This document shows, piece by piece, positions 48,714 through 58,334 of a stretch of DNA of 64,000 nt. Origin of the DNA: Clostridiales bacterium. Its GTDB lineage: Bacteria > Bacillota > Clostridia > Saccharofermentanales > Saccharofermentanaceae. Within the stretch, counting starts at the first letter, position 1. Each line of letters opens with the position of its first letter. The notes beneath the pieces were generated by a model, which saw nothing but the letters and a program-made list of their open reading frames with translations, was not told the origin of the DNA and did not search any database. A program made the translations under genes and the position numbers. The stretch is taken from the NCBI GenBank assembly GCA_017551625.1, contig JAFZLF010000012.1:1-64000 (forward strand). Direction: 5' to 3'.

Positions 48714-49751
48714 ATGGAAAAGAAAACGAACCCATTTACCATGGATTTTGGAAGAGAACCGGTTGAATTCATCCCGCGAATCAGGGTGATGAATGATCTG
48801 GTGGAAGCGTTCACTTCAGAGATTCCGTCTCAGCATATTGCGATGATCACCGGTGTCCGCGGCAGCGGAAAAACGGTGTTTATGACGACTGTCAGTAAAA
48901 GAATCGCCGAACAGGGGAAATGGACGGTGGTGGAACTCAGTCCGGAGCAGGACCTACTGGAATCTCTTGTGAAAAAACTCGCGAATGACAGAACACTGTC
49001 TAAGATATTTCAGCATACACAGATCAATCTGTCCTTTTTCGGAGTTGGATTAAAGGTTGCGGGAACACCGATATCGGATCCGGAAGTGGCACTGGAGCGT
49101 ATGCTCGAAGGCATGAAAAAGCAGAATAGAAAAGTGCTGATTTCCATAGATGAAGTAGTGAACAATCAGAACATGCGGGTGTTTGCCAGTGTATTCCAGA
49201 TTCTCCTGAGAAAGGATCTTCCGATATTTCTTCTGATGACGGGCTTGTTTGATAATGTCAGAGCACTGCAGGACCAGAAGACGCTTACGTTCTTATACAG
49301 GGCTCCTCGTATATCGTTACAACCGCTGAATCTTGGTATCATGGCAGACAGATATCAGACTCTTTTTGCTATAGAACGTGAGGCTGCGATGAGAATGGCA
49401 AAGGCAACCCGCGGATATCCGTTCGCATTTCAGCTGCTGGGATATTTTACATGGCAATATCCCAAGGATCCCAGGAAAGTACGCACACTCTATAAGCAAT
49501 ACCTTATCGAGTATGTGTATGAGAAAATATGGGCAGAGATGTCCGATGGGGATAGAAAAGTCGCCGAAGCTATGGCACAGATACCCGATGGTTCCATAAA
49601 AGAGATCCGGCAGATTCTCGACATGGAAACAAATCAGTTCAATCCCTATCGGATGAGATTGATCCGTAAAGGAATAGCGGATGGGGAAATACACGGAAAA
49701 CTCACGTTTGTCCTGCCCATGTTCGAAGAATTCGTAAAGGATAGCATCTAA
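48714..49751 (+). CDS. AAA-type ATPase, ORC/STAND-like (345 aa)
   Basis: ATPase core with Walker A GVRGSGKT (about 47-54) and Walker B VLISIDEV (about 140-147), a sensor-like LLMTGLF, and a C-terminal winged-helix-like region (SIKEIRQILDMETNQFNPYRMRLIRKGI). This is the pattern of the ATPase_2/ORC-like family found in mobile and defence contexts, as well as standalone clostridial genes. The N-terminal PFTMDFGREPVEFIPR is typical of that clostridial group. GGGGCGAG precedes the ATG. Base composition is AT-richer than neighbours, and the gene follows the repeat arrays and the microprotein. Partner or target unknown. Confidence 0.82.
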   Translation: MEKKTNPFTMDFGREPVEFIPRIRVMNDLVEAFTSEIPSQHIAMITGVRGSGKTVFMTTVSKRIAEQGKWTVVELSPEQDLLESLVKKLANDRTLSKIFQHTQINLSFFGVGLKVAGTPISDPEVALERMLEGMKKQNRKVLISIDEVVNNQNMRVFASVFQILLRKDLPIFLLMTGLFDNVRALQDQKTLTFLYRAPRISLQPLNLGIMADRYQTLFAIEREAAMRMAKATRGYPFAFQLLGYFTWQYPKDPRKVRTLYKQYLIEYVYEKIWAEMSDGDRKVAEAMAQIPDGSIKEIRQILDMETNQFNPYRMRLIRKGIADGEIHGKLTFVLPMFEEFVKDSI

Positions 49752-49806
49752 TAATCTGTTGGATCTTTTCGCGCTGTGTGAATGATTCATTGCTCGCCAA
49801 AGTATG

Positions 49807-52176
49807 TTATCTCTCATCGAACACGGTCTTCGATCTGTTGTTGATCGTGGAGATGACGGTATCGAGATCTTTCTGTCCGAGAAGATAGGCGGGGATCTCT
49901 TCTGATATGATCATCATGACCGAGTTATCCGGAAGGAAGATCGAGTCGACCTCTTCGAGAGACTGAAGGAAGATTTCAGGGATCTTCGAATCGGGCTCGA
50001 TGCAACAACTCATCCGAAGGCAGTCCTGTATGGGGTACAGAAGGCCTAGGGCATCGGCATAGTAGGCGTAAGTGCCCATGCTGTCTTTTTCTTCTCTTTC
50101 CACTTTGTATCGTGCTGCGGCACGGTTCACCGGGATCGCTAAGCGCGTCTCTTTCTGCACTTCCTCAGAAAGCATGGTATCGAGAAGAGCTAAGGCACCT
50201 GCTTTTACATTCGTTCCATTGGTGACAGAGAAAGACGTGGTGACACCGGCGGACAGACCGCTGCCATCAGATGAAGGAAGTCCCACGATCCTGATGTTAT
50301 CCCGATAGAAATCGTAGTGTGCGATCGACGATATGCTATTGATGTTTTCGATAAATGTGGCCGGTGTCTCCAGTGGCAGGTCTCCGAACGACTCGCTCCA
50401 GACCTCACCACTATCCGATGCCACAGAGACGCCCTCGGGAATCGAGTCTTTAAAGAATGCGGCCAGTTCGCGGAATCCTTCCTGATTAAAGTCCATCCGC
50501 CCGTCTTTGAGCCACTGCGTATAGTTTCTCTGGATGCAGAGGTTCATGAAGTGCATCCGGCTGACTTTCTCGGTCACCGGCTCGACACCGTTAAACGATC
50601 CGCTTACATATGAGAGGTATTCGTCGTAGGTAAATCCGTTCTTATCCGAAGGAAGCTTCGTGCCATCTGCGATGATACCGGCGATCGTGAATGAGGTCGG
50701 GATGAAGTATGCCTTTCCATCTATTTTGGCCGCATCGATCAGGTTCGTATAAAATGCCGAAGCGTCATAACTCTTACCATCGAGATAGGAAGACATATCC
50801 ATAAGATACTGGCTGCTTAGCAAGTCGATCGACTGTGCTGCGCCGAGGACCACGTCCGGGCCGACTCCGGAACGGATATCCGAAGCCAGGTTGCCGCTGA
50901 CCATGGACATGGCGCTATACATCTGACGATCCGTTTCGTCGATATCCGACGTGGTATCCCCGGTGGAAAGGTAGTCATTCTGCTCGTAAAGGATCAGTTG
51001 CGCGAAGTAGTCCGTATTCTGCTCGTTAAAGAGTCGCAGACCCTCTGCTTCGGAATAGGTCAGCGAGTCACCTAAGCTCGCGACCGTGATCACTGATTTT
51101 CCGACGTGCGGATTCTTATCTGCTTTCTCCAGTGTATATATGACCGCAGGGGTATTCCGGTCATGGCGATTGGCAGGTGGCATACGGGAGCCGAGGATGA
51201 CCTTGTTCTCATCAAGATAGAGTATGGATGCGGTCTGGCTCTCCCAGCGGTTGATATCACAGTTATCAAAATTGAGTGTACAGATGTCTTCGCCGTTCTC
51301 CGCACCATACTCATAGATTCCGGTCGACTTGATCAGGTAGCCTCTTCCATCCATAGTAGAGGAGATCTTCTGGTAATCTGAGATCGGCTTCGCATCTGTG
51401 AGCTTGGTCACCTGACCGGTGGAAAGATCGATCCTGCCGGTAACCTGTGATTTTCCGGCGCCACGGAAGATGACCGTGCCGTTACCGCCACCGAAGTAGT
51501 CCCAGACGAACTTCAATTCATTTGGCCCGAATGCTTTGGAAAAATCGACGTCATAGAGAGCTTTCCCGTCTTTGGAAACAACAAGTTTGCTGTTTCTGTT
51601 GTACATATGTGTATACAAGATGACTTCGTACCCCTCGATCAGATGCATGTCTTCGAGAAGATAATCGGGGAATTCGGGAATCGTACTTAAGTCCATCGTA
51701 CTCTTTGATCCGAGAGGAAGACCGGTTTCCAGATCGATCTCCAGAGAATAGAGATTCCGCGACATCATGCCGGTGAAATAAAAGAGGGCTCCGTTTTCTC
51801 CTTCAGTGAAACCCAGCGGGAGATAACCGGCGAAGGCATGCTCGGGGTTCATGATCTCTTCGAGATCGACCATACGGAGAAGATTGCCGTCCAGGTCAAA
51901 GACTCCCAACTCCATATCTTCGTAGCTGGTCATGATCTGGTATATCATCAGGTACTTGTCCTCTACCATCCATGGTCCGGCGGGAACGATCTCTGCGCCG
52001 TCCTCTTCAATGATCTGCGCATCCAGCAGTACTCTCTTGGCGGAATACCACGGATCCCCTTCGGATACTTTCTTAGCGGAAGACGTCTTTTTCTTACAGG
52101 ATGCGACCGAGAGACAAAGCGACGCGAGGAAAACGGCTGCTAACGTACACGAGATCCATTTTCTGAATAGCTTCAT
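49807..52176 (-). CDS. Large solute-binding lipoprotein (789 aa)
   Basis: Lipobox VASC at about residue 27, then KKKTSSAKK. N-terminal propeller-like half with FDLDGNLLRMVDLE-type turns, a linker ADKNPHVGKSVI at about residue 356, and the C-terminal SBP half (GVGPDVVLGAAQ, AYFIPTSFTIAGII, PAYLLGQKDLDTVISTINNRSKTVFDER near the end, in two family motifs). It is the same family as 1419, 58335 and 61019. GGGAGATG precedes the ATG. A DUF5050-like lipoprotein gene diverges from it. No permease is near. Confidence 0.87.
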   Translation of the reverse strand: MKLFRKWISCTLAAVFLASLCLSVASCKKKTSSAKKVSEGDPWYSAKRVLLDAQIIEEDGAEIVPAGPWMVEDKYLMIYQIMTSYEDMELGVFDLDGNLLRMVDLEEIMNPEHAFAGYLPLGFTEGENGALFYFTGMMSRNLYSLEIDLETGLPLGSKSTMDLSTIPEFPDYLLEDMHLIEGYEVILYTHMYNRNSKLVVSKDGKALYDVDFSKAFGPNELKFVWDYFGGGNGTVIFRGAGKSQVTGRIDLSTGQVTKLTDAKPISDYQKISSTMDGRGYLIKSTGIYEYGAENGEDICTLNFDNCDINRWESQTASILYLDENKVILGSRMPPANRHDRNTPAVIYTLEKADKNPHVGKSVITVASLGDSLTYSEAEGLRLFNEQNTDYFAQLILYEQNDYLSTGDTTSDIDETDRQMYSAMSMVSGNLASDIRSGVGPDVVLGAAQSIDLLSSQYLMDMSSYLDGKSYDASAFYTNLIDAAKIDGKAYFIPTSFTIAGIIADGTKLPSDKNGFTYDEYLSYVSGSFNGVEPVTEKVSRMHFMNLCIQRNYTQWLKDGRMDFNQEGFRELAAFFKDSIPEGVSVASDSGEVWSESFGDLPLETPATFIENINSISSIAHYDFYRDNIRIVGLPSSDGSGLSAGVTTSFSVTNGTNVKAGALALLDTMLSEEVQKETRLAIPVNRAAARYKVEREEKDSMGTYAYYADALGLLYPIQDCLRMSCCIEPDSKIPEIFLQSLEEVDSIFLPDNSVMMIISEEIPAYLLGQKDLDTVISTINNRSKTVFDER

Positions 52177-52344
52177 AACCGCACATCTCCCAAACTACCA
52201 TGAATCAAGCCAACCCCATGTTCCATCATCAGTGTATCAGGAAACGGATAGATAAACGTGACGATCTTCTCACTTAGTAACATCCTTTCCCTGCTATTAT
52301 CAAATTATGAGTGTGTCATGAATATATAAGCAGGGAGGGATATT

Positions 52345-53691
52345 ATGAGAAGAAATACCGGATCTGTCGTATTGGCGGTTGCTCTGGCATCTGCTTTGAG
52401 CTTTACCTCAGCGTGCAGAAAGAAAAGTGATGAGTCGGAAGAAGTAAAGAAGCCTACTGCTGAAACGCCGGTTTCTACGACACTTCCAGCAAATGATGAA
52501 ATCCCGGGGGAAAACGGTGACGAGACTAGTAATACGACTGCCGATCTTCAACTTACCGACTTTCAGATCGAACTGGGAAGACCGCCTCTTTCTACCAATC
52601 CCGATGGATCTCCGATCGAACTTCCGGATGAGGGAAGACTCGGTTACGGGAATTCCTGTAATGGTTCTTTTGCCACGGGGAACAGCAAATACCACTTCTT
52701 TATCGTTCACCCTGCCAAGCATATAATAGCGATTCAGATGGAGAATCTTTCTTCCGGAGAGGCCTACCTCATCTATTCTCCAAAACCGGTAAAAGATATG
52801 GAGAACAGTATAGATATGCTGACGCTTGCTGATCAGTATCTGTATTTCAGGGAGAATATGACGTCGGTCAAGAGACTCGATCTTACGGATTTTTCCGTGA
52901 AAGAAATCACGGAAGGAAGTATCACGCGGCTGAACCAAAATGGCGAGTCTCTCTTCTTCTGCAAAGACGGTTCCATAGTCCGATGCGATCTGGACGGAAA
53001 TAACGAAGAAGTACTCTTTACCGCTACGGTCGGAGATCAGCCTGTTGATATTGCTTTTTGTGTAACGGATGATAAGATCCTCTTTTCGGATCCGAAAGAA
53101 GAAAGATCTGACGGCCTGGTTTATGGAAAAGTATACGCCATGGGCCTGGACGGGCAGAATCGGGAAGAGATATTGCCGGACGCGATCGCCGGTAATACCG
53201 ATGTATTCTTCTCGGACGGGGAAAACCTCTACTTCTATGGGCAGATGCCTGAAAATCCGGACATGATCATGCTTGGCGATCCGGATATGACGGTCGTAGG
53301 AAATGACTTTGTTGTCGTGGACGAGCAGGATCAGGATCACGATGATGCTGATGCGAAGATATCCGGTTACTTCTGCGTAAAGCTGGACGGAAGCGAAACT
53401 TGTTTCATCCAGACTTGTCCGGACGGGTCGGTTAATGCCGTGGATGGAAGTATCTTCTGGTCGGTTGCCGATACTATTTTCGCGTCGGGAGAGGACGTGG
53501 AAGCTATAGACGAATACGATGGTATAGAGATCGTCGGAGGTGACGATATTGTCGATTGGAAATTTGTGATCATCGACGATTGGGTATATTATTCTTATAT
53601 AAACCCGGAAGGTTCCGGAGAGGCTCGGACCCGGAGAAGCTCTCTGCGATCACCATATATCGTGGATCTGGACTGGCCGTCAACACCTTAG
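52345..53691 (+). CDS. DUF5050-like propeller lipoprotein (448 aa)
   Basis: Lipobox TSAC at about residue 24 and a long Glu/Thr linker. Residues about 130-440 have repeats such as DGSIVRCDLDGNNEEVLF, DQYLYFRENMTSVKRLDL and GKVYAMGLDGQNREEIL, the blade pattern of DUF5050/WD-like propellers. Such domains bind proteins or wall polymers; no enzyme site is visible. GGGAGGG precedes the ATG. It diverges from an SBP lipoprotein, whose N-terminal half has similar blades. Confidence 0.82.
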   Translation: MRRNTGSVVLAVALASALSFTSACRKKSDESEEVKKPTAETPVSTTLPANDEIPGENGDETSNTTADLQLTDFQIELGRPPLSTNPDGSPIELPDEGRLGYGNSCNGSFATGNSKYHFFIVHPAKHIIAIQMENLSSGEAYLIYSPKPVKDMENSIDMLTLADQYLYFRENMTSVKRLDLTDFSVKEITEGSITRLNQNGESLFFCKDGSIVRCDLDGNNEEVLFTATVGDQPVDIAFCVTDDKILFSDPKEERSDGLVYGKVYAMGLDGQNREEILPDAIAGNTDVFFSDGENLYFYGQMPENPDMIMLGDPDMTVVGNDFVVVDEQDQDHDDADAKISGYFCVKLDGSETCFIQTCPDGSVNAVDGSIFWSVADTIFASGEDVEAIDEYDGIEIVGGDDIVDWKFVIIDDWVYYSYINPEGSGEARTRRSSLRSPYIVDLDWPSTP

Positions 53692-53718
53692 GGGGAATTG
53701 CTGTTGGAGTAGTCGGGT

Positions 53719-54648
53719 ATGAATAGTAATGGTATGGATATGAATACGTTGGAAAGCATGAGAAAAAAGGTGATGATCCTTAGTATCTGTGAGTGGGCGA
53801 TCCCGCTTGCGCTTGTCGTTTTCGTCCTGATCAGAATAGCGACTTCGAAGTTTTCGGATTTTGCTCCGTTTCTGCTGTTTTTCTCGATTTTCGGTTCAAT
53901 AGTTTTTGTTGCGATCTTTCATCTGCTCTTTGTCAGTAAGAGTCTGAAGGCGTACCGTAATTACTATAAAACGACCTATGTGTATTCCAGGGTGCAGCAG
54001 GTCATCCCGGATGCGGTGTATCAGCCCGAATACGGATTCCCGCGGGAGCTGATCTCGCAGACGGGCCTGATGATGATGGGCAACATCTATAAAAGTGAGG
54101 ATTACATCCGCGGAACCTACAACAATGTGGCCTTTGAAAGATCGGATATCCTGATCCAGGAAGAAACACAGGACTCGGAAGGGCACACCTCTACGACGAC
54201 GTATCTGAGAGGCCGCTGGATGATCTTCGAATCGAACAAGAACTTCGAGGCCGACCTGCAGATCATCCAGAGCGGTTTCGGCTATGCGAGGAAGCGCACG
54301 GGGATATTTACGAAGAAGGCAGAAAGAAGACATGCTTTTAAGACCGAAGATGCGCAGTTCAACAAGATGTTCAAGTGTCTCTGCCAGAATGAAGTGGAAG
54401 CTTTCTATCTGCTTACGCCCGGTGTCATGCAGGGACTCATGACTCTGGCTTCGCAGAGTGACGGGAAGATCATGGTCGGATTTGTTGATAACCAGCTTCA
54501 CGTTGCGATCAATTCCAGAAAAGACCACCTAGAACCGCCTATCTATCACAGTCCGAATGATAGTGATATTATGGAAATACAGAAAGAGATCGACGCGGTG
54601 ACTTCCTTTGTGAAGGGCATGAATCTGGATAGACAGATCTACAAATAA
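53719..54648 (+). CDS. DUF3137-like membrane protein (309 aa)
   Basis: Two membrane helices (about 22-40 and 48-72) followed by a cytosolic domain with YQPEYGFPRELISQTGLM, EDYIRGTYNNVAFERSDI, RGRWMIFESNK and MVGFVDNQLHVAI. This is the DUF3137 pattern, which is typically encoded beside LemA, as here (70 bases upstream of lemA). Function unknown; membrane stress or envelope signalling is suggested by context. GGAG lies about 10 bases before the ATG. Confidence 0.8.
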   Translation: MNSNGMDMNTLESMRKKVMILSICEWAIPLALVVFVLIRIATSKFSDFAPFLLFFSIFGSIVFVAIFHLLFVSKSLKAYRNYYKTTYVYSRVQQVIPDAVYQPEYGFPRELISQTGLMMMGNIYKSEDYIRGTYNNVAFERSDILIQEETQDSEGHTSTTTYLRGRWMIFESNKNFEADLQIIQSGFGYARKRTGIFTKKAERRHAFKTEDAQFNKMFKCLCQNEVEAFYLLTPGVMQGLMTLASQSDGKIMVGFVDNQLHVAINSRKDHLEPPIYHSPNDSDIMEIQKEIDAVTSFVKGMNLDRQIYK

Positions 54649-54717
54649 ACCGGATAGACTGATCAACAAATATGAAGCGATAGGAAAGGAGAGTACGGGC
54701 CTAAGAGGTGCGTACGA

Positions 54718-55278
54718 ATGGGAATCATGTTGAAGTATGTAATTGGAGCAATCGTAGTCGTAGCAGTAATCATCGTTTTGTGGTGGATCGCCACGATGAA
54801 CGGTCTTCGCAGAGCGAAGATCAAGATCGAAGAGGCTTCTTCGGGGATCGATGTCGCGCTGACGAAGCGTTATGATGTGCTGACCAAGATGGTCGATGTG
54901 GCGAAGTCCTATGCCACGTTCGAGAAGCAGACGATCCTTGAGGCGGTCAAGCTTCGTCAGGGCATGAGCATCTCCGAGAAGAACCAGGCGGCATCGGCTA
55001 TGGGTGAAGTGCAGAAAGAACTGAATATCCTCGCCGAGAACTATCCGCAGTTACATGCCAACGAAAACTTCCGTCAGCTTCAGGTGGCGATCATGGACGT
55101 CGAAGAACATCTTCAGGGCGCTCGTCGTGCTTACAATGCAGGCGTATCCGACTTGAACCAGAAGATCGTTTCTTTCCCGACCAGCATCGTGGCCGGTGCT
55201 TCCGGGATCAAGAAGGAAGCATTCTTCGAGGCGGAGGCAAGTAAGCGCTCGGACGTGGATGTGAAGATCAGCATCTGA
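54718..55278 (+). CDS. lemA: LemA family protein (186 aa)
   Basis: N-terminal membrane helix (about 5-26), then a helical bundle with the family's features: EEASSGIDVALTKRYDVLTKMVDVAKSYATFEKQTI, and ENYPQLHANENFRQLQ, then ARRAYNAGVSDLNQKIVSFPTSIVA. LemA proteins sit in the membrane with the helical part outside; the function is unclear. AGAGGTG lies 7 bases before the ATG. It is encoded with the DUF3137 gene and upstream of a two-component system. Confidence 0.93.
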   Translation: MGIMLKYVIGAIVVVAVIIVLWWIATMNGLRRAKIKIEEASSGIDVALTKRYDVLTKMVDVAKSYATFEKQTILEAVKLRQGMSISEKNQAASAMGEVQKELNILAENYPQLHANENFRQLQVAIMDVEEHLQGARRAYNAGVSDLNQKIVSFPTSIVAGASGIKKEAFFEAEASKRSDVDVKISI

Positions 55279-55438
55279 TGGTTGCGCCGCAACGTTCCGC
55301 CGGAAGCACTCCTGTCAAGTGTCAATTCTGCCCGGTTCCGGGATAACGATATACTGTCATTTTGAAAAGTACATAAAGAATACACATCAGGGATATACAC
55401 TCTCTTCGTAAAATGAAAAAAGCGAGGAGAATATGACA

Positions 55439-57025
55439 ATGAAGAAGCACTATATTCAAATAACGGTTATCATCACATCGTTGATCCTGATCGCCTTTAT
55501 TCTGGCGGGCGGTTTCTTTACGTACATGAAATCCCAGGAAGTGATCGACGATCGAATGGCGTATATCCAGACGGCGGACAATAGACTGGAGTATTCTGAT
55601 GAGGCAGACGAATCCGGAGCGATCGATAGGATCTATAGTCACTCCGGTTTTGTAGCACAATTCGGAGAAGAAGATGTCGGCATTTATGATCACGTCACTA
55701 TTGGCGGAAAAGTGATCACCTCGTCCGATTACCTCATTGTTGACATTGCATGGGAAGAAGACGGAAAGACCGTCTACGATGACCGCATTGTCCGTATCGA
55801 TGAGCCCCTTGATCTTGATGTTCACTATCTTTACAACTGTAAGATCGATGCCAAGTGTGATGACAAGTTTATCTTCGACGGATCGATCTTCTACACAGAA
55901 GACGGCTGGCAGACCAGTTCTGAGATCAAGATCCCGGACAATCCGGCCGCAGACCATGAGAACTTTGTAAGTGCGGAAGAATGGATCCATGATTCTGATA
56001 TGCAGATCGAACTTGTCCCCCTTGCAAAAACTGCCGGAAGAAGAAAACTCAATCGTGAAGCCGAAGAGATCTACAATGACTTTATGGAAGGTCTCACGCA
56101 GGGTGATTTTGCCAATAAGAAAACGAGTATATTCACGACATATGCGATTTCGATGAAATCGAATTCTTTTACTGCCAAGACACGTGCAGGCGGAGTCTGC
56201 GTATATGTTTTCCATCCGGTCAAGATCGTGCTTTCCAAATATCTGTCCACATATATTCTCGGAGTCATCGCGCTTCTCCTGATCGAAGGAGCAGTCATAT
56301 ACATGATGAGAAAGCTCTATGGAAACCGTCTGTCCTACGACTTACAAAGACAGAGCATGACGAGAAGTCTCGCGCATGATCTTAAGACGCCTCTCGCCGT
56401 AACGAAAGCGTATGTTGAGAACTGGGAATATATCGATGAGAAGGACCGTCCCGAGTATGCCGCCAAGCTCACAGAAGAAGTGGACAACATGTCCAAGATG
56501 ATCAACGATCTCCTGAACTTAAGTAAAATGGAGGAAGGCGACAGAAAACCGAAACTTGAGGAAGTGGATCTTTATGCCTTGGGGAAAGCGCTTCTCGAGC
56601 AGCTCAGGCCACTCATTTCGGAAAGACAGCTGAAGGCAGAGTTTCTCCCTGAAGAAAACAACGGAAAGTATATCGTCAACGCGGATCTCGAGATGATGAG
56701 GACCGCGATCGGAAACTTTATCACCAATGCCGTGAAATATAGTAAGACTCAGGTCCGTGTACGCCTTTCCGATGATGGAAGAACAGTCACTTTCCGAGTC
56801 AGTAATGACGCTGACCAGATCCCGAAAAAAGACGTAAAGAGAATCTGGGATGTATTCTACAAAGGCGATAAATCCAGGACCGACAGATTCAAAAGCAGCG
56901 GGCTGGGACTTGCTTTCTGCAAGACCATCTTCGAAGCACATAAGGCAAGATACGGCTGCACCAGCGGCACCTCGATGACATCGTTCTGGTTCACGCTCAG
57001 TAAGGCAAAAGAGAAAAAGAAGTAA
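55439..57025 (+). CDS. Sensor histidine kinase (528 aa)
   Basis: TM1 (about 7-28), an extracellular sensor of about 235 residues, TM2 (about 265-288), no evident HAMP, then HisKA with SLAHDLKTPLAVTKAYVENW (His about 313) and the HATPase domain: N box GNFITNAVKYS, then DVFYKGDKSRTDRFKSSGLGLAFCKTI. The ATG at 55439 has AGGAG 9 bases upstream; ATG 55433 is too close to it. The kinase phosphorylates the response regulator encoded 43 bases downstream. Sensor ligand unknown. Confidence 0.93.
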   Translation: MKKHYIQITVIITSLILIAFILAGGFFTYMKSQEVIDDRMAYIQTADNRLEYSDEADESGAIDRIYSHSGFVAQFGEEDVGIYDHVTIGGKVITSSDYLIVDIAWEEDGKTVYDDRIVRIDEPLDLDVHYLYNCKIDAKCDDKFIFDGSIFYTEDGWQTSSEIKIPDNPAADHENFVSAEEWIHDSDMQIELVPLAKTAGRRKLNREAEEIYNDFMEGLTQGDFANKKTSIFTTYAISMKSNSFTAKTRAGGVCVYVFHPVKIVLSKYLSTYILGVIALLLIEGAVIYMMRKLYGNRLSYDLQRQSMTRSLAHDLKTPLAVTKAYVENWEYIDEKDRPEYAAKLTEEVDNMSKMINDLLNLSKMEEGDRKPKLEEVDLYALGKALLEQLRPLISERQLKAEFLPEENNGKYIVNADLEMMRTAIGNFITNAVKYSKTQVRVRLSDDGRTVTFRVSNDADQIPKKDVKRIWDVFYKGDKSRTDRFKSSGLGLAFCKTIFEAHKARYGCTSGTSMTSFWFTLSKAKEKKK

Positions 57026-57068
57026 GCAGTCGGAAAACCGCAGGCGGCCGGCAAAGAAAAGAGGACGT

Positions 57069-57743
57069 ATGGAAGAAAAGTATAAGATCTTATTGGCCGA
57101 AGATGAGCAGGGACTTCGGGATATCGTCTCGATCTTCCTTAAGAAGAACGGGTTTGATGTAGATACGGCAAGTGACGGAAACATCGCGTATTCACTTGTC
57201 GAGAAGAATACCTATGATGTGATTATCCTTGATATCATGATGCCCGGCCGTGACGGCAAAGAAGTCTGCAAGTTCATACGAAGCAAGTACGATGTCCCGG
57301 TCATTTTTCTGACGGCGCTGGGGGCGGAGCGCGACATCGTGGAAGGCTACGAGATCGGCGCGGATGAATACATCACCAAGCCTTTTTCCACGAAGGTATT
57401 GCTTGTCAAGATCAGAGCCCTGATTAACCGTTACAGAGGGCTTCTGGTCAGGGAAGGAAAGACCGTCATCGACGAGATCACGATCGATCTTCCCAGAAGA
57501 TACGTGACGGTCAGAGGAAAAGAAGTGGATCTGGCTCCGAAGGAGTACGATCTTCTCCTTTATCTCATCGACAACAGAGGGATCGTCTTAAATCGCGATC
57601 AGATTCTCGACAAGGTCTGGGGGATAGACTACGAAGGGTACGACCGAGCGGTAGATACCCACATCAAAAAACTGCGCGCAGCACTCGGAGATGCGAGTTA
57701 TCACGTCGAGACTGTCATCAAGGCAGGATATACCTGGAAATAG
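57069..57743 (+). CDS. OmpR-family response regulator (224 aa)
   Basis: Receiver domain with LLAEDEQG, phospho-acceptor Asp about 54 in IILDIMMPGRDG, FLTALGAERD and KPFS, followed by a winged-helix DNA-binding domain (about 130-224): DLAPKEYDLLLYLIDNRGIVLNRDQILDKVWG and VDTHIKKLRAALG. It works with the kinase encoded upstream. Targets are not evident; the adjacent SBP lipoprotein and LemA genes are candidates. Confidence 0.95.
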   Translation: MEEKYKILLAEDEQGLRDIVSIFLKKNGFDVDTASDGNIAYSLVEKNTYDVIILDIMMPGRDGKEVCKFIRSKYDVPVIFLTALGAERDIVEGYEIGADEYITKPFSTKVLLVKIRALINRYRGLLVREGKTVIDEITIDLPRRYVTVRGKEVDLAPKEYDLLLYLIDNRGIVLNRDQILDKVWGIDYEGYDRAVDTHIKKLRAALGDASYHVETVIKAGYTWK

Positions 57744-57820
57744 TCGCGGAGAACGAGTCCCAATACTATTTGAAATGGATCTCTTTCTCGTACCCGTATG
57801 ATCTCATGATCGTATCTCCT

Positions 57821-58246
57821 TTAAGACAGTGCTTTTCGAAAGAAATACTTGCTTAGTTTCGGATCCTTGTTCTCGCGGACAAACTCAAGTTCGAAACCGA
57901 GTTTCCTGTAGAACTCGGGAGCCTGAAAACCGAAGGTCGTCAACGTGAGGATCGAATATCCTCTGCCACCGTATTCCTTCTCTACGTGTTCTACGAGACG
58001 GCTTCCCAGTCCATTCCGCCGCATGGTCTCATCGATGACCAGATCACCGATATGGACTTCATCGTAGTATGCGCGTCCGATGATCACACCGACTAGTTTT
58101 CCGTTCTCATCTTCTGCTGCGAAAATGAAATCTTCATAATTCAGATCCACGCCGTTACTGGTCGCGTACTGAGAAAACTGCTCATCCGTGAAGATGCTGA
58201 TCTCTTCGGTGAGATCAGCTATTTTCCTTATCGATATATCTGACAT
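57821..58246 (-). CDS. GNAT family N-acetyltransferase (141 aa)
   Basis: A compact GNAT fold: VGVIIGRAYYDEVHIGDLVIDETMRRNGLGSRLVEHVEKEY, with the acetyl-CoA-binding RRNGLG (Q/RxxGxG/A) loop, then LTTFGFQAPEFYRKLGFE, the usual end. Substrate unknown. It lies 88 bases downstream of the SBP lipoprotein gene on the same strand and could share its transcript. Confidence 0.92.
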   Translation of the reverse strand: MSDISIRKIADLTEEISIFTDEQFSQYATSNGVDLNYEDFIFAAEDENGKLVGVIIGRAYYDEVHIGDLVIDETMRRNGLGSRLVEHVEKEYGGRGYSILTLTTFGFQAPEFYRKLGFELEFVRENKDPKLSKYFFRKALS

Positions 58247-58334
58247 TTATACCACCTCGCTTCCTTTTCATTTTAACAAACAGCGAGGGAACCGTGGAAA
58301 GAATCCTGAAGAATAATATGAAAGATGAGGCAGG

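Noticed and set aside
55310..55350. CCCGGTTCCGGG as a terminator after lemA
   Set aside because: The loop would be only two bases or none and no T-run follows, so it is a short palindrome at best.
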